Of a stretch of 64,000 nucleotides of DNA, positions 39,050 to 49,997 are shown piece after piece; position 1 is the first letter of the stretch, and the number at the start of each line of letters is the position of its first letter. Source of the DNA: Labedella endophytica (lineage in GTDB: Bacteria; Actinomycetota; Actinomycetes; Actinomycetales; Microbacteriaceae); the NCBI RefSeq assembly GCF_003990045.1, contig NZ_RZGZ01000002.1:62001-126000 (forward strand), given 5' to 3'. The position numbers and the translations under genes were made by a program. The notes beneath the pieces are model-generated. The model saw nothing but the letters and a program-made list of their open reading frames with translations. It had not been told where the DNA came from and did not search any database.

Positions 39050-41302
39050 TCAGCCGCCGTTGACCCGGTACACGTCGTAGACCGCGTCGATGCGGCGCAC
39101 GGCGTTGAGGACGCGCTCGAGATGAGTCGTGTCCCCCATCTCGAAGACGAAGCGACTGATCGCGAGGCGGTTGTTCGACGTCGAGACCGTGGCGGACAGG
39201 ATGTTCACGTGGTTCTCGCTGAGCACGCGGGTGACGTCCGAGAGGAGACCGGCGCGATCGAGGGCCTCGACCTGGATCTGCACGAGGAAGAGGCTCTTGG
39301 ACGTCGGCGCCCAGTCCACGTCGATCATGCGCTCGGGCTCCTGGAGGAGCGACTGCACGTTGTGACAGTCCGAGCGGTGCACCGATACTCCCGTACCACG
39401 AGTGACGAAACCGACGATCTCGTCGCCCGGGACGGGGGTGCAGCACTTCGCGAGCTTGACGAGGATGTCCGGCGCCCCCCGGACGAGGACCCCGGAGTCG
39501 CTGTCCGGAAGCGGACGTGTCCGTCCCCGGACCGGGAAGTCCATGGCATCGGAGTCGTCCGCATCGGTCTCACCCTGGATCAGGGCCGCTACCTTCTCGA
39601 GAACCGATTGCGTCGAGACGTGTCCCTCGCCGACGGCGGCGTAGAGGCCCGAGACGTCCTCGTACCGGAGCTGCGAGGCGACCTCCGCGAACGAATCCTG
39701 GTTCATGAGCTTCTGCAGAGGCATGTTCTGCTTCCGCATCGCGCGGGCGATCGCATCCTTGCCCTGCTCGATGGCCTCGTCGCGGCGCTCCTTCGTGAAC
39801 CACTGACGGATCTTGTTGCGCGCCCGCGGGCTCTTGACGAAGTTCAGCCAGTCCTGGCTGGGGCCGGAATCAGGGTTCTTCGACGTGAACACCTCGACGA
39901 CGTCGCCACTGTTGAGCTCCGACTCGAGCGGCACGAGCCGTCCGTTGACCTTGGCGCCCATCGTGCGGTGGCCGACCTCGGTGTGAACCGCGTAGGCGAA
40001 GTCCACGGGAGACGCCCCGGCGGGCAGACCGATGACGCGGCCCTTCGGCGTGAAGACGTAGGTCTCCTTCGCCCCGATCTCGAAACGCAGGGAGTCGAGG
40101 AATTCGCTCGGATCGGCGGTCTCCGCCTGCCAGTCCGAGATGTGCGCGAGCCAGGCGAGGTCGTTCTCCGACGGCGCCCCCCCGGACTTCGTGCCGTTCA
40201 TCCGCTCCTTGTACTTCCAGTGGGCGGCGACACCGTACTCGGCGTGCTGATGCATCTCGTGGGTGCGGATCTGGATCTCGACGGACTTGCCACCCGGCCC
40301 GATCACGGTCGTGTGGAGTGACTGATACAGGTTGAACTTGGGCGTGGCGATGTAGTCCTTGAACCGTCCGGGCAACGGCGTCCATCGCGCGTGGATGGAA
40401 CCGAGGACGGCATAGCAGTCGCGCACGCTCCCCACGAGGACGCGGATTCCGACGAGGTCGTAGATGTCGTCGAAGTCCCGACCGCGCACGATCATCTTCT
40501 GGTAGATCGAGTAGTACTGCTTAGGCCGGCCCACGACCTTGCCCCGGATCTTGAGGCCCTTGAGGTCTTCGCCGACGGAATCGATGACGTTCTGCACGTA
40601 CTCTTCGCGCTGCGGCGTCCGTTGACGCACGAGGCTCTCGATCTCGGCGTACAGCTTCGGGTGGAGCACCGCGAACGAGAGGTCCTCGAGCTCCCACTTG
40701 ATCGTCTGGATACCGAGTCGGTGGGCGAGAGGTGCGTAGATCTCGAGCGTCTCGGTGGCCTTCCGCACCGCGGACTCCGGCTTGACGAAGCCCCACGTGC
40801 GCGCGTTGTGCAAGCGATCCGCGAGCTTGATGATGAGGACGCGGATGTCCTTCGACATCGCGACGATCATCTTGCGGACGGTCTCCGCCTGCGCACTGTC
40901 GCCGTACTTGACCTTGTCGAGCTTCGTGACGCCGTCCACGAGCATCGCGATCTCGTCGCCGAAGTCGCCCCTCAGGTCGTCGAGCGAGTACTCCGTGTCC
41001 TCGACGGTGTCGTGGAGCAGCGCAGCCGCGATGGTCTTCGAACCGATCCCGAGGTCCGCGAGGATCTGCGCGACGGCGACAGGGTGGGTGATGTACGGCT
41101 CACCGCTCTGACGCTTCTGGCCACGGTGCGCCCGCTCGGCGACGGTGTAGGCGCGCTCGATGATCGAGATGTCGGCCTTGGGCTCGTGCATCCGGACCGT
41201 CCGGATCAAGCGGTCGACCGCACCGGCCGGCTGCGCCCGCGAGAAGATGCGGGGCACCAGACGGCGCAGAGAGGCGGTCTGCGACGGAGTCGTCTCGGTC
41301 AT
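39050..41302 (-). CDS. rel: Bifunctional (p)ppGpp synthetase/hydrolase (Rel)
   Basis: The alarmone enzyme of the stringent response. The 750-residue protein is a complete long RSH protein. It has an HD hydrolase domain with intact HDTVED at 97-102, a synthetase domain with [16 protein letters not shown], a TGS domain ([19 protein letters not shown] region), a helical and conserved-cysteine part ([14 protein letters not shown]) and a C-terminal ACT domain. Both catalytic sites look functional. ATG at 41302 has GAGG about eleven bases upstream; GTG starts at 41311 and 41314 have worse spacing. It follows secF by 27 bases. Confidence 0.97.
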   Translation of the reverse strand: MTETTPSQTASLRRLVPRIFSRAQPAGAVDRLIRTVRMHEPKADISIIERAYTVAERAHRGQKRQSGEPYITHPVAVAQILADLGIGSKTIAAALLHDTVEDTEYSLDDLRGDFGDEIAMLVDGVTKLDKVKYGDSAQAETVRKMIVAMSKDIRVLIIKLADRLHNARTWGFVKPESAVRKATETLEIYAPLAHRLGIQTIKWELEDLSFAVLHPKLYAEIESLVRQRTPQREEYVQNVIDSVGEDLKGLKIRGKVVGRPKQYYSIYQKMIVRGRDFDDIYDLVGIRVLVGSVRDCYAVLGSIHARWTPLPGRFKDYIATPKFNLYQSLHTTVIGPGGKSVEIQIRTHEMHQHAEYGVAAHWKYKERMNGTKSGGAPSENDLAWLAHISDWQAETADPSEFLDSLRFEIGAKETYVFTPKGRVIGLPAGASPVDFAYAVHTEVGHRTMGAKVNGRLVPLESELNSGDVVEVFTSKNPDSGPSQDWLNFVKSPRARNKIRQWFTKERRDEAIEQGKDAIARAMRKQNMPLQKLMNQDSFAEVASQLRYEDVSGLYAAVGEGHVSTQSVLEKVAALIQGETDADDSDAMDFPVRGRTRPLPDSDSGVLVRGAPDILVKLAKCCTPVPGDEIVGFVTRGTGVSVHRSDCHNVQSLLQEPERMIDVDWAPTSKSLFLVQIQVEALDRAGLLSDVTRVLSENHVNILSATVSTSNNRLAISRFVFEMGDTTHLERVLNAVRRIDAVYDVYRVNGG

Positions 41303-41329
41303 CGCGCGCACCACCTCTCTGTTCCGAGG

Positions 41330-42376
41330 TTACTCTGCGTCGACGGTCTGTCCGGCCACAGCGGGGCGCGCGGCCGGCGAGGTCGAACGGGATCGCGTCG
41401 CCAGGATCCGCTTGTCGCGTCGAGCCAGGTCGGGCTCGCCCTCACGGAACAGCGCGTAGAGCGGCGCCGCGACGAAGATCGTCGAGTACGTGGCAACGAG
41501 GATTCCGACGAGCAGCGACAGCGAGATGTCGCGCAGCGTCTCGGCCCCGAGGACGAACGCGCCGATGACGAGAATCGCGGCGACCGGCAGAGCGGCGACG
41601 ACGGAGGTGTTGATGGAGCGCACGAGCGTCTGGTTGACGGCGAGGTTGACCGACTCCGCGAAGGTCCGCGGAGACTCCTCCCCGTCCTCGGAGGTGTTCT
41701 CCCTGATCTTGTCGAACACCACCACGGTGTCGTAGAGCGAATACCCGAGGATCGTGAGGAAACCGATGACGGCGGCCGGCGTGATCTCGAACCCGCTGAG
41801 CGCATAGACGCCGAGGGTGATCACGAGAACGTCGACGAGCGCGATGATGGCCGCGGCCGACATCTTCCACGTGCGGAAGTAGATGGCCATGATGGCGAAC
41901 GTGAGGACGAGGAAGATCACGAGACCCGTCAGGGCCTGCCGCGTGACGTCCTGACCCCATGAGGCGCCGATGAAGGAGGTGCTGACCTCGCTCGAGTCGA
42001 CTCCGTAGGCCGCGGCGAGGGATTCAGCCACCGCGGTCGACTCGGTGGGCGTCAGCTGGTCGGTCTGCACGCGGACGGACGACTCGCCGACCGTCGTGAC
42101 CCGGGGCACCGCGTCGGGTGCCGCCCCGGCGACGGCCTCCGTCGCGACGTTCTGATCGGTCGTGTCGGCGTCCGCGATCGTGAACTCCGACCCGCCCGTG
42201 AACTCGATGCCGAAGTTGAAGAAGTTGCCCGTCGTCGCGCCCTTGACGAGCGGCACGGCGATCGAGCCGAGGACGAGGAGAATCGCCACGGTGAACCAGA
42301 TCCGGCGGTTGCCGACGAAGTTGATGGACCGCTTCCCCGTATAGAGGTCGTTACCGAACTGCGTGAGGTTGGCCAT
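41330..42376 (-). CDS. secF: Protein-export membrane protein SecF
   Basis: SecF with SecD uses the proton gradient to help exported proteins leave the SecYEG channel. The 348-residue protein has six expected membrane segments, the periplasmic-side loop after the first, and motifs FGIEFTGGSEF and GYSLYDTVVVFDKIREN. The C-terminal ~40 residues are basic and variable. The start shares two bases with the secD stop (TGATG). The yajC-secD-secF-rel order is standard for Micrococcales. Confidence 0.96.
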   Translation of the reverse strand: MANLTQFGNDLYTGKRSINFVGNRRIWFTVAILLVLGSIAVPLVKGATTGNFFNFGIEFTGGSEFTIADADTTDQNVATEAVAGAAPDAVPRVTTVGESSVRVQTDQLTPTESTAVAESLAAAYGVDSSEVSTSFIGASWGQDVTRQALTGLVIFLVLTFAIMAIYFRTWKMSAAAIIALVDVLVITLGVYALSGFEITPAAVIGFLTILGYSLYDTVVVFDKIRENTSEDGEESPRTFAESVNLAVNQTLVRSINTSVVAALPVAAILVIGAFVLGAETLRDISLSLLVGILVATYSTIFVAAPLYALFREGEPDLARRDKRILATRSRSTSPAARPAVAGQTVDAE

Positions 42377-44100
42377 CAGGAGTCCTTGTCCTTCTTCGTC
42401 GAGGACGCCGGGGTGGTCCCCTGCGCCTCAGCGAGCTTGCGTTCGGCGATGGTCTGGCGGCGCTGCGCCTCGCGACTCGATCGCGCGAGCTTCGCCTGCT
42501 TCTCGGTCTCGGTCGGTGACCGGAACTGCGCACGACCGCGGTAGACGGCGCCGAGAGCTTTCGGATCGAGACCCGAGAGCTTGTGACCGCTCGAGAAGAA
42601 CCGTGTCTGTGCAAGCAGCTGGAGCATCGGGTGTGTGAACAGGAGCACGACGAGCACGTCGATGATCGTGGTCAGACCGAGGGTGAACGCGAACCCACGC
42701 ACGTTGCCGACCGCGACGGCATACAGGACCACCGCGGCGAGGAGATTGACGCCCTTGGATGCGTAGATGGTGCGCTTCGCGCGCTTCCACGCGGCCTCGA
42801 CGGCGGATTCGAGCCCGCGTCCGTCACGCAGTTCGTCTCGGATTCGTTCGAAGTACACGATGAACGAGTCGGCCGTGAAGCCGATCGCGACGATGATTCC
42901 CGCGACACCGGCGAGGGAGAGCCGGTAGCCCTGTCGCCAGGACAGCAGGGCGATCGCGAGGTAGGTGAGCACACCGGCCACGACGAGCGATGCGATCGTG
43001 ACGAAGCCGAGCAGGCGGTACTGGAAGAGCGTGTAGATCACGACGAGGATCAGTCCGATGAGGCCGGCGATGAGGCCGATCTGGAGCTGGGCTGAACCGA
43101 GGGTCGCGGAGATCTGCTCGGAGGACGACACCTCGAAGCTGATCGGCAGTGCGCCGTACTTCAGCTGGTCGGCGAGCGTCTTCGCGGTCTCCTCCGTGAA
43201 GCTTCCAGAGATGCTCGGTCGGCCGTCCGTGATGAGTCCGTTCATCGACGGGGCCGAGATGACCGAACCGTCGAGCACGAAGGCGAACTGGTTCTGGGGC
43301 GCCGTCGCTCCGTAGAGACGCTGGCTGATGTCGGCGAAGATCTCGGTGCCGTCACCGTCGAGGGTGATGTTGACGACCCACTGTCCCGTCGTTCCGCCGG
43401 ACTGCGTCGTCTGGAGTCCGCTCGTGGCGTCGGTGATGGCCGATCCGCTGAGCTCGACCGGTCCGAGGATGTACTTGACGCTGCCGTCCGACTCGCACGT
43501 GACGAGGGGCTCGTCGTCGGGGGCGTCTCCGGCGTCGGCCGGCGGGTTGTTGCAGTCGTATGCCTGGAACTCCGCCTGGAGCGCCGGGGTGACGTAGGCG
43601 AGGTCGCTCGCACTCGTCGGGGCGACGCTCGGGGTCGACTCGAGGGCCGGGTCAGGCGGCGGGTAGGGCGTCTCGACCCCGTCCTCCCCGACGAACGTGT
43701 TGGCCGGTGCCGAGGTCGTGAGCACGGGACGGAACTCCAGCTGAGCGGACGCCTCGATCCGGGCACGCGTCTCCTCGTCGGCCTCACCAGGGATGGAGAC
43801 GACGATGTTGCGTCCACCCTGGGTGTTGACCTCCGCCTCGGAGACACCGGAGGCGTCGACGCGCTGGCGGATGATCGCCACGGCCTGGCTCAACTGCTCC
43901 TGGGTGACCTCCTGGCCGTCCTCCAGTTGGGCCTCGAGGATGATCTGCGTACCGCCCTCGAGGTCGAGGGCGAGTTTGGGACTCGTACTCGCCTCCCCCC
44001 AGATGACGCCGCCCGCGAGGACGGCCCCGAGGATGAGGAGGATCGCGCCCAACCACGCGAGTGAACGCGACGCATTTCTGACCGGGGTCGAACGTGCCAA
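42376..44100 (-). CDS. secD: Protein translocase subunit SecD, TTG start
   Basis: SecD has 574 residues: first membrane segment at about 15-35, a large extracytoplasmic P1 region (up to ~370, with an acidic low-complexity insertion near 120-150), and five more membrane segments with GFTADSFIVYFERIRDELR in the last part. LALDLEGGTQIILEA is the family N-terminal motif. The only in-frame start after the upstream stop TAG is TTG at 44100; no ATG or GTG exists before the first membrane helix. A hairpin lies just upstream, so expression may be held below that of yajC. Confidence 0.93.
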   Translation of the reverse strand: MARSTPVRNASRSLAWLGAILLILGAVLAGGVIWGEASTSPKLALDLEGGTQIILEAQLEDGQEVTQEQLSQAVAIIRQRVDASGVSEAEVNTQGGRNIVVSIPGEADEETRARIEASAQLEFRPVLTTSAPANTFVGEDGVETPYPPPDPALESTPSVAPTSASDLAYVTPALQAEFQAYDCNNPPADAGDAPDDEPLVTCESDGSVKYILGPVELSGSAITDATSGLQTTQSGGTTGQWVVNITLDGDGTEIFADISQRLYGATAPQNQFAFVLDGSVISAPSMNGLITDGRPSISGSFTEETAKTLADQLKYGALPISFEVSSSEQISATLGSAQLQIGLIAGLIGLILVVIYTLFQYRLLGFVTIASLVVAGVLTYLAIALLSWRQGYRLSLAGVAGIIVAIGFTADSFIVYFERIRDELRDGRGLESAVEAAWKRAKRTIYASKGVNLLAAVVLYAVAVGNVRGFAFTLGLTTIIDVLVVLLFTHPMLQLLAQTRFFSSGHKLSGLDPKALGAVYRGRAQFRSPTETEKQAKLARSSREAQRRQTIAERKLAEAQGTTPASSTKKDKDS

Positions 44101-44126
44101 CTCGGTGTACTCAGCTTTCTACGATC

Positions 44127-44150
44127 GTGCCGCCCACGACGGGGCGGCAC
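44127..44150 (-). other. Hairpin between yajC and secD
   Basis: Perfect 9-base-pair arms GTGCCGCCC and GGGCGGCAC enclose a CGTCGT loop in the 65-base gap after the yajC stop. No U run follows. It may act as an attenuator or protect the yajC message, and it lies 26 bases before the weak TTG start of secD. Confidence 0.5.
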
Positions 44151-44165
44151 GAGGGGGTGGGACGA

Positions 44166-44570
44166 CTAGTTGTCGGACTTCTTTTCGGCGTCGGCCTGCT
44201 TCTCGGCGTCCGTCCGCACGTCGATGACGGGCTCGCCGGCGACGAGGGGGTCGCTCGATGCCGACGTCTCGTCGACGATGACGTCGTCACCGGCGACCGT
44301 CTCGGCCTCGACGTCGTCGATGACGCGGGCGATGGTCTGGCGGTGCACGGTCACGACCGTGCCGGGCGCCACCTCGAGGCCGACCTTGTTGTCGTCCTCG
44401 TCCATCGTGAGGATGGTGCCGAAGAGGCCGAAGTTGGTCATGACCTCGGCTCCCGGGGCGACCTTCGACTGCAGCGCCTCCGTGTCACGCTTGCGCTTCT
44501 GACCGTTGCGGAACATGAAGAAGATGAGCACGGCCAGGATGGCCAGCATTCCGAGAGTGATCGGATCCAT
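44166..44570 (-). CDS. yajC: Preprotein translocase subunit YajC
   Basis: YajC is the small SecDF partner at the membrane. The 134-residue protein starts MDPITLGMLAILAVLIFFMF, one transmembrane helix at about 6-20, followed by the conserved domain (APGAEVMTNFGLFGTI) and a long acidic tail rich in Asp and Glu. The ATG at 44570 has AAAGGTG about eleven bases upstream; a TTG at 44597 would extend it without conserved residues. It heads the sec-rel group and a TATAAT box lies upstream. Confidence 0.92.
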   Translation of the reverse strand: MDPITLGMLAILAVLIFFMFRNGQKRKRDTEALQSKVAPGAEVMTNFGLFGTILTMDEDDNKVGLEVAPGTVVTVHRQTIARVIDDVEAETVAGDDVIVDETSASSDPLVAGEPVIDVRTDAEKQADAEKKSDN

Positions 44571-44683
44571 GAGGGGGGTGACACCTTTCGCGGCCAAGAA
44601 ACCGCTGATCGATAAGAACGTTACGTATGGAGTGTGCCGCCTGGAACGGCTCCTTCGGGAACTCGCCCGGCGGGCCAGCTTGA

Positions 44684-44689
44684 ATTATA
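44684..44689 (-). promoter_or_regulatory. TATAAT box upstream of yajC
   Basis: A perfect TATAAT sits on the minus strand, overlapping the TAA stop of ruvB and about 115 bases before the yajC start. Such a run is rare in this GC-rich sequence. I see no convincing -35 hexamer at 17-18 bases. It may drive yajC-secD-secF-rel independently of ruvB. Confidence 0.4.
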
Positions 44690-45710
44690 GGTCATCGGTG
44701 AGGAACGGGCCTGAGCCTCTCTCCACACCGAAGTGGCGGAACGCCGATGGCGTCGCGACCCGACCCCGCGGAGTTCGCGTGAGGAGCCCGATCCGCACGA
44801 GGAACGGCTCGACGACGCTCTCGATCGTCTCCGCCTCCTCCCCCACGGAGACGGCGAGCGTGCCGAGCCCTACAGGGCCGCCGTCGAAGCGCGTGAGGAG
44901 GATGTCCATGACGGCGCGATCGAGGCGGTCGAGCCCGAGCGGATCGACGTCGTAGAGCTCGAGGGCTCCCCGGACGGCCTCGAGATCAGCGCCCGTGCCG
45001 TGCACGAGGGCGAAGTCGCGCACCCGGCGGAGCAGCCGGTTGGCGATCCGAGGCGTGCCGCGGCAGCGTCCGGCGATCTCCGCGATGGCCGAGGACGAGA
45101 TATCGAGATCGAGGAGGAGTGCCGCTCGCGCGAGGACACGCTCGAGGTCGGAGGCGTCGTAGAACTCGAGGTGGGCGGTGAATCCGAACCGGTCGCGCAG
45201 CGGGTTGGGCAGGAGACCCGAACGGGTCGTCGCCCCCACCAGGGTGAACGGCGCCAGATCGAGAGGAACGGAGGTGGCCCCCGCCCCCTTGCCCACCATG
45301 ATGTCGATCCGGAAGTCCTCCATCGCGAGATAGAGCATCTCCTCCGCGGACCGTGCCATGCGGTGGATCTCGTCGATGAAGAGGATCTCGCCCGGCAGGA
45401 GACTCGACAGGACGGCGGCGAGGTCGCCGGCGTGCTGGATGGCCGGCCCGCTCGAGAGCCGGAGCGGCCTCCCGCTCTCTGCCGCCACGATCATCGCCAG
45501 TGTGGTCTTGCCGAGCCCGGGGGGACCGGCGAGCAGGATGTGGTCGGGGGTCCGGTTCTGGATCGCAGCGGCGCGCAGGAGGAGCTCGAGCTGTCCGCGT
45601 ACCTTCGGCTGTCCCACGAACTCCGAGAGCGTCGCCGGTCGGAGCGCTCCCTCGAACGCGAGCTCGGCCTCGGACTCGGGGAGCGGCTGGACCGACGAAC
45701 CATCGGTCAC
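44685..45710 (-). CDS. ruvB: Holliday junction DNA helicase RuvB
   Basis: The AAA+ motor of branch migration. The 341-residue protein has [12 protein letters not shown] near residue 23, Walker [14 protein letters not shown], Walker [11 protein letters not shown], sensor 1 LVGATTRSG, and the C-terminal winged helix with [13 protein letters not shown]. The GTG at 45710 overlaps the ruvA stop (GTGA), which fits balanced production of the RuvAB complex. Ends in TAA within a TATAAT. Confidence 0.97.
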   Translation of the reverse strand: MTDGSSVQPLPESEAELAFEGALRPATLSEFVGQPKVRGQLELLLRAAAIQNRTPDHILLAGPPGLGKTTLAMIVAAESGRPLRLSSGPAIQHAGDLAAVLSSLLPGEILFIDEIHRMARSAEEMLYLAMEDFRIDIMVGKGAGATSVPLDLAPFTLVGATTRSGLLPNPLRDRFGFTAHLEFYDASDLERVLARAALLLDLDISSSAIAEIAGRCRGTPRIANRLLRRVRDFALVHGTGADLEAVRGALELYDVDPLGLDRLDRAVMDILLTRFDGGPVGLGTLAVSVGEEAETIESVVEPFLVRIGLLTRTPRGRVATPSAFRHFGVERGSGPFLTDDL

Positions 45711-46324
45711 GAGCCCGCTCCATTGCGCGGGGCGGGACCGAGCTGCGCGAGAGCGAGCCGCAGGAGGGTCTGGACCGGCGCCGTCGCGGCATCCGGGTGG
45801 GCGGCGGCGACGTCGTCGACGGCCGAGGCGGCGACGCGCTCCGGCCAACCGAGCCCGACGAGGGCGCTCACGACGTCGGCACCCGCCGAGGTCGCGACGG
45901 TCGCGCGCGCCTCCGGCTGCGTGATGCCGAGGAGCTTGCCGGCGAGGGAGACGACGATGAGTTTGGCCGTCTTGGGGCCGATCCCCGACACCTTCCGGAA
46001 GGACGCGTCGTCATCGGCCGCGACCGCCGCGGCGATCTGGCCCGGACCGAGGTGGGAGAGCACACCGAGCGCGGACTTCGGACCGACTCCCGCGACCCCG
46101 AGCAGGAGGTCGAAGACCTCACGGTGCTCGACCGACTCGAACCCGAACAGGGTCATGGCGTCCTCTCGGACGATGAGGGTCGTGTGGAGGAACGACTCGT
46201 GGCCGACGACCATCGTGAGAGCGTGCTCGGGCGTCACGAGGACGGCGTAGCCGACCCCACCCACCTCGATGTGCGCGGTCGCTCCGGATACGGCGAGCAC
46301 GCGGCCCCTGATGCTGGAAATCAC
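45707..46324 (-). CDS. ruvA: Holliday junction DNA helicase subunit RuvA
   Basis: RuvA tetramers bind four-way junctions and load RuvB. The 205-residue protein has the OB-fold N-terminus [14 protein letters not shown], two helix-hairpin-helix motifs ([16 protein letters not shown] and [14 protein letters not shown]) and the C-terminal domain that contacts RuvB. It starts with GTG at 46324, 69 bases after ruvC, in the conserved ruvC-ruvA-ruvB order. Confidence 0.96.
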   Translation of the reverse strand: MISSIRGRVLAVSGATAHIEVGGVGYAVLVTPEHALTMVVGHESFLHTTLIVREDAMTLFGFESVEHREVFDLLLGVAGVGPKSALGVLSHLGPGQIAAAVAADDDASFRKVSGIGPKTAKLIVVSLAGKLLGITQPEARATVATSAGADVVSALVGLGWPERVAASAVDDVAAAHPDAATAPVQTLLRLALAQLGPAPRNGAGS

Positions 46325-46393
46325 CCGTTCAGCCTACGGCGGGCCGCCGACACCGCCGCGACCGCCGCGCGGTCGTCCTCGGGCGCTCGCGCG

Positions 46394-46957
46394 TCAGCGC
46401 TTGCTCGCGCGCTCCGCCGCCGCCCACGCGCGCTGCGCCGGAGTCAACGCTGCGGCACCCCCGGTCGCCGCGGCCGGTCCAGCGCCGCGCCAGGCGTGAC
46501 AGATCGCGAGGGCGAGAGCGTCGGCCGCGTCGGCAGGCTGGGGCGGCTCCGCGAGTCGCAGGACCCGCGCGACCATGGTCTGGACCTGCTTCTTGTCCGC
46601 CGCGCCGTATCCCGTGACCGCGGCCTTGACCTCGCTCGGAGTCCGCAGCCCCACGGGGATCGTGCGTGCGGCGGCCGCGCGGAGCGCGAGTCCGCTCACC
46701 TGCGCCGTGCCCATGACGGTCCGGAGATTGTGCTGCGCGAAGACCCGCTCCACCGCGATCGCGTGCGGTTCGTGCTCGTCGATCGCCGCCTCGAGCCCCA
46801 GCCCGATCGTGAGCAGGCGCTCCTCGATCGGGCTCGATGGGTCGCTGCGGACCACGCCGTAGTACACGAGCGAGACGCGGCGGTCCGGCTCCACGTCGAC
46901 GACGCCGATGCCGCACCGGGTGAGACCGGGGTCGATTCCCAGCACCCGGAGCGTCAC
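46394..46957 (-). CDS. ruvC: Crossover junction endodeoxyribonuclease RuvC
   Basis: RuvC resolves Holliday junctions. The 187-residue protein keeps the catalytic acids: Asp in [14 protein letters not shown] near residue 8, Glu in [12 protein letters not shown], and the Asp pair in [14 protein letters not shown]. The C-terminus carries an Ala-rich extension of about 30 residues that is not part of the core fold. It starts three bases after the yebC stop. Confidence 0.96.
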   Translation of the reverse strand: MTLRVLGIDPGLTRCGIGVVDVEPDRRVSLVYYGVVRSDPSSPIEERLLTIGLGLEAAIDEHEPHAIAVERVFAQHNLRTVMGTAQVSGLALRAAAARTIPVGLRTPSEVKAAVTGYGAADKKQVQTMVARVLRLAEPPQPADAADALALAICHAWRGAGPAAATGGAAALTPAQRAWAAAERASKR

Positions 46958-46960
46958 GCC

Positions 46961-47719
46961 TCAGTCCTCTGCTTCGAGCTGCGCCTGGACCTCGGGAGTG
47001 ATGTCGTAGTTGCTGTAGATGTTCTGCACGTCGTCGGAGTCCTCGAGCGCGTCGATGAGGCGGAAGACCTTGCGGGCGGTGTCAGCGTCCACCTCGATCT
47101 TGAGGTTCGGGACGAAGGCGACGTCGGCGGAGTCGTAGTCGATCCCCGCATCCTGGAGAGCCGTTCGCGTCGCGACGAGGTCGCTCGCCTCCGTGAAGAC
47201 CTCGAACGTCTCGTCCTCGGCGACGACCTCCTCGGCACCCGCCTCGAGCACCGCGAGGAGCACGTCGTCCTCCGTCGTGCCCTCCGCGGGAACGACGATG
47301 ATGCCCTTGCGGGCGAAGTTGTAGGCGACGCTGCCGGGATCGGCCATGGCTCCACCGTTGCGGGACATGGCGGTGCGGACCTCGGCCGCCGCGCGGTTCT
47401 TGTTGTCCGTCAGACACTCGATGAGGAGCGCGACGCCGTTCGCCGCGTAGCCCTCGTACATGATCGTGGAGTACTCGACGACCTCACCGGTGAGGCCGGC
47501 GCCGCGCTTGACGGCGCGATCGATGTTGTCGTTCGGTACGGAGGTCTTCTTCGCCTTCTGGATGGCGTCGACGAGCGTCGGGTTGCCCGAGAGATCGGCC
47601 CCGCCCATCTTCGCGGCGACCTCGATGTTCTTGATGAGCTTGGCGAACGACTTCGCGCGCCGCGAGTCGATGATGGCCTTCTTGTGCTTCGTCGTCGCCC
47701 ACTTGGAATGCCCGGACAT
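46961..47719 (-). CDS. yebC: YebC/PmpR family protein (probable transcriptional or translational regulator)
   Basis: A 252-residue YebC-type protein beginning [20 protein letters not shown], the family signature. The middle and C-terminal domains ([38 protein letters not shown]) are complete. Family members bind DNA, and some have been linked to relief of ribosome stalling; the role here is not decided. AGGAG lies just upstream of the ATG at 47719. Genes downstream are ruvCAB, the usual pairing. Confidence 0.95.
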   Translation of the reverse strand: MSGHSKWATTKHKKAIIDSRRAKSFAKLIKNIEVAAKMGGADLSGNPTLVDAIQKAKKTSVPNDNIDRAVKRGAGLTGEVVEYSTIMYEGYAANGVALLIECLTDNKNRAAAEVRTAMSRNGGAMADPGSVAYNFARKGIIVVPAEGTTEDDVLLAVLEAGAEEVVAEDETFEVFTEASDLVATRTALQDAGIDYDSADVAFVPNLKIEVDADTARKVFRLIDALEDSDDVQNIYSNYDITPEVQAQLEAED

Positions 47720-47832
47720 GTGCTCCTCTTTACTGCCGCGTGATGATCGCACCCATTGTAGAACGCTCCGGCGGCGTCACCGCGGTGGAACGCCGCCCCG
47801 GAGCGAGACGGGGCGCCCACCCGCGATCACTC

Positions 47833-48444
47833 TCAGTCGGCGGTGCGGGTCGAGACGGTGTCGAGGAAGCGACGGTGGAACCGCGACTCCCCCGTCATCT
47901 CCGGGTGGAACGACAGCCCGAGGAGGTTCCCCTGCTCGACCGCGACGACGGTCCCGTCCGCGAGGCGGGCGAGCGAACGGGCGGCCGGACCCATCTCGGA
48001 CACGACGGGGGCCCGGATGAAGGCGGCGCGCACAGGTCCGGGCCCGATCGCCGGCACGTCCAGCTCGGTCTCGAACGAGTCGAGCTGCGATCCGAACGCG
48101 TTCCGGCGCACGGTCACGTCGAGCCCACCGAACGTGCGCTGCCCAGGGATCCCGTCCTCGATGCGCTCCGCCAGCAGGATGAGCCCCGCGCACGTGCCGA
48201 GGACGGGCAGCCCGTCTGCGATGGCCGCACGCACCGGGTCTCGCATCCCGAACGTCGTCGCGAGCTTGTCGATGACCGTCGATTCGCCCCCCGGGAGGAC
48301 GAGTCCGTCCACGCTCGCGAGTTCGGACGGACGACGCACCGGCACGACGTCCGCGCCGAGCGACGACAGCAGGGCGACGTGCTCGCGCACGTCGCCCTGG
48401 AGCGCGAGGACCCCGACGCGCGGGGCCGCGCTGCTACCAGCCAC
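47833..48444 (-). CDS. pdxT: Pyridoxal 5'-phosphate synthase glutaminase subunit
   Basis: PdxT releases ammonia from glutamine for PdxS. The 203-residue class I amidotransferase shows [22 protein letters not shown], the nucleophile Cys in [11 protein letters not shown] near residue 85, and the catalytic His-Glu pair in [10 protein letters not shown]. The GTG at 48444 overlaps the pdxS stop by 11 bases. The product of this pair, PLP, is the cofactor of TrpB and many other enzymes. Confidence 0.96.
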   Translation of the reverse strand: MAGSSAAPRVGVLALQGDVREHVALLSSLGADVVPVRRPSELASVDGLVLPGGESTVIDKLATTFGMRDPVRAAIADGLPVLGTCAGLILLAERIEDGIPGQRTFGGLDVTVRRNAFGSQLDSFETELDVPAIGPGPVRAAFIRAPVVSEMGPAARSLARLADGTVVAVEQGNLLGLSFHPEMTGESRFHRRFLDTVSTRTAD

Positions 48445-49336
48445 GCTCGGCGAGCCGGTGCGGGGCGGCGAGATCGGCGACGTTGATGCCGACCATCGCC
48501 TCGCCGAGGCCCCGAGAAGCCGCGGTAATCTCCGCGGGATCGTCGAAGAAGGTCGTCGCCTTCACGATCGCTGCTGCGCGCTGCTCCGGGTTGCCCGACT
48601 TGAAGATGCCGGACCCGACGAAAACGCCGTCGGCGCCGAGCTGCATCATGAGGGCCGCGTCGGCCGGGGTCGCGACGCCTCCGGCCGTGAAGAGCACGAC
48701 GGGGAGCTTCCCGGTCGCAGCGATCTCCGCCACGAGCTCGTACGGGGCCTGCAGCTCCTTGGCCGCGACGTAGAGCTCGTCCTTCGACAGCGCCGTCAGG
48801 GCTCGGACCTCGGCACCGATCGTGCGGATGTGCTTCGTTGCCTCGGACACGTCGCCCGTGCCGGCCTCGCCCTTGGACCGGATCATCGCAGCGCCCTCGT
48901 TGATACGGCGGAGCGCCTCACCGAGGTTCGTCGCACCGCACACGAAGGGGACGGTGAAGGCCCACTTGTCGATGTGGTTGACGTAGTCGGCGGGGCTCAG
49001 CACCTCCGACTCGTCGATGTAGTCGACGTCGAGCGCCTGGAGCACCTGGGCCTCGACGAAGTGTCCGATGCGCGCCTTGGCCATGACCGGGATGGAGACC
49101 TCGGCGATGATCGCCTCGATGAGGTCGGGGTCGCTCATGCGGGCGACGCCTCCCTGGGCGCGGATGTCGGCGGGCACGCGCTCGAGCGCCATGACGGCCA
49201 CGGCGCCGGCGTCCTCGGCGATGCGCGCCTGCTCCGGGGTGACGACGTCCATGATGACGCCGCCCTTGAGCATTTCGGCGAGTCCGCGCTTGACGCGGGT
49301 GGATCCGGTTTCGGAAGAGGATGAGGTCTCGGTCAT
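48434..49336 (-). CDS. pdxS: Pyridoxal 5'-phosphate synthase synthase subunit
   Basis: PdxS builds PLP from ribose 5-phosphate, glyceraldehyde 3-phosphate and ammonia. The 300-residue barrel starts its conserved part at [19 protein letters not shown], and shows [15 protein letters not shown] with the Schiff-base Lys and [17 protein letters not shown]. The ATG at 49336 lies 103 bases after the HIT gene. Length and motifs are exactly those of the family. Confidence 0.97.
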   Translation of the reverse strand: MTETSSSSETGSTRVKRGLAEMLKGGVIMDVVTPEQARIAEDAGAVAVMALERVPADIRAQGGVARMSDPDLIEAIIAEVSIPVMAKARIGHFVEAQVLQALDVDYIDESEVLSPADYVNHIDKWAFTVPFVCGATNLGEALRRINEGAAMIRSKGEAGTGDVSEATKHIRTIGAEVRALTALSKDELYVAAKELQAPYELVAEIAATGKLPVVLFTAGGVATPADAALMMQLGADGVFVGSGIFKSGNPEQRAAAIVKATTFFDDPAEITAASRGLGEAMVGINVADLAAPHRLAERGW

Positions 49337-49439
49337 GGCCCCGAGCCTAGGCCCGTGATCCCGCCGTTCTCGGTGTCGCCAGGTGCCAATCACCGAGGAG
49401 TGGACTGGTCCCCCGTCGATCCGACGAGCCAATTCAGGA

Positions 49440-49997
49440 TCAGTGGCTCTCGGCGTGCAGCCAAGCGTCCGCGAGAGTCTTCCGGACGTCGCCGAGAACC
49501 TGCGGGAGGGCTTTCGTCCGGGCGATGATCGGGAAGAAGTTCGAGTCCTGCGCCCACCGGGGCACGATGTGCTGGTGGAGATGGCCGGCGATGCCGGCTC
49601 CCGCGACCGCCCCCTGGTTCATTCCGATGTTGAATCCGTCGTTGCGCGAGGACGCGCGGACGACGCGCATCGCGGTCTGCGTCAGGGAGCCGATCTCGGC
49701 GACCTCCTCCACCGTCGCGTCGTCGTACAGCGGGATGTGACGGTACGGGCACACGAGGAGGTGTCCGGAGTTGTACGGGAACAGGTTCAGGAGCACGTAC
49801 GCGTGCGTGCCGCGTGCCACGATGAGCGAGGTCTCGTCGTCCTGCTGGGGAGCCCAGCAGAACGGGCACTCGTCGATGTGCGGCTGCGGTCCGCTCTCGA
49901 TGTACGCCATCCGGTGGGGCGTCCACAGCCGCTGGAACTCGTCGGGGACGCCGGCCAGGTGGGCCGCATCCTCGACGCCGGGGTGACCCTCGGTCAT
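49440..49997 (-). CDS. HIT domain protein (nucleotide hydrolase/phosphorylase-like)
   Basis: A 185-residue histidine-triad protein. The triad [10 protein letters not shown] is near residue 141, and CPFCW near 45 probably helps bind zinc. [20 protein letters not shown] is the typical nucleotide-binding region. Actinobacterial relatives act on dinucleoside polyphosphates such as Ap4A, a by-product of tRNA synthetases, which suits its coupling to thrS (ATGA overlap at 49994-49997). Substrate is inferred, not shown. Confidence 0.9.
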   Translation of the reverse strand: MTEGHPGVEDAAHLAGVPDEFQRLWTPHRMAYIESGPQPHIDECPFCWAPQQDDETSLIVARGTHAYVLLNLFPYNSGHLLVCPYRHIPLYDDATVEEVAEIGSLTQTAMRVVRASSRNDGFNIGMNQGAVAGAGIAGHLHQHIVPRWAQDSNFFPIIARTKALPQVLGDVRKTLADAWLHAESH

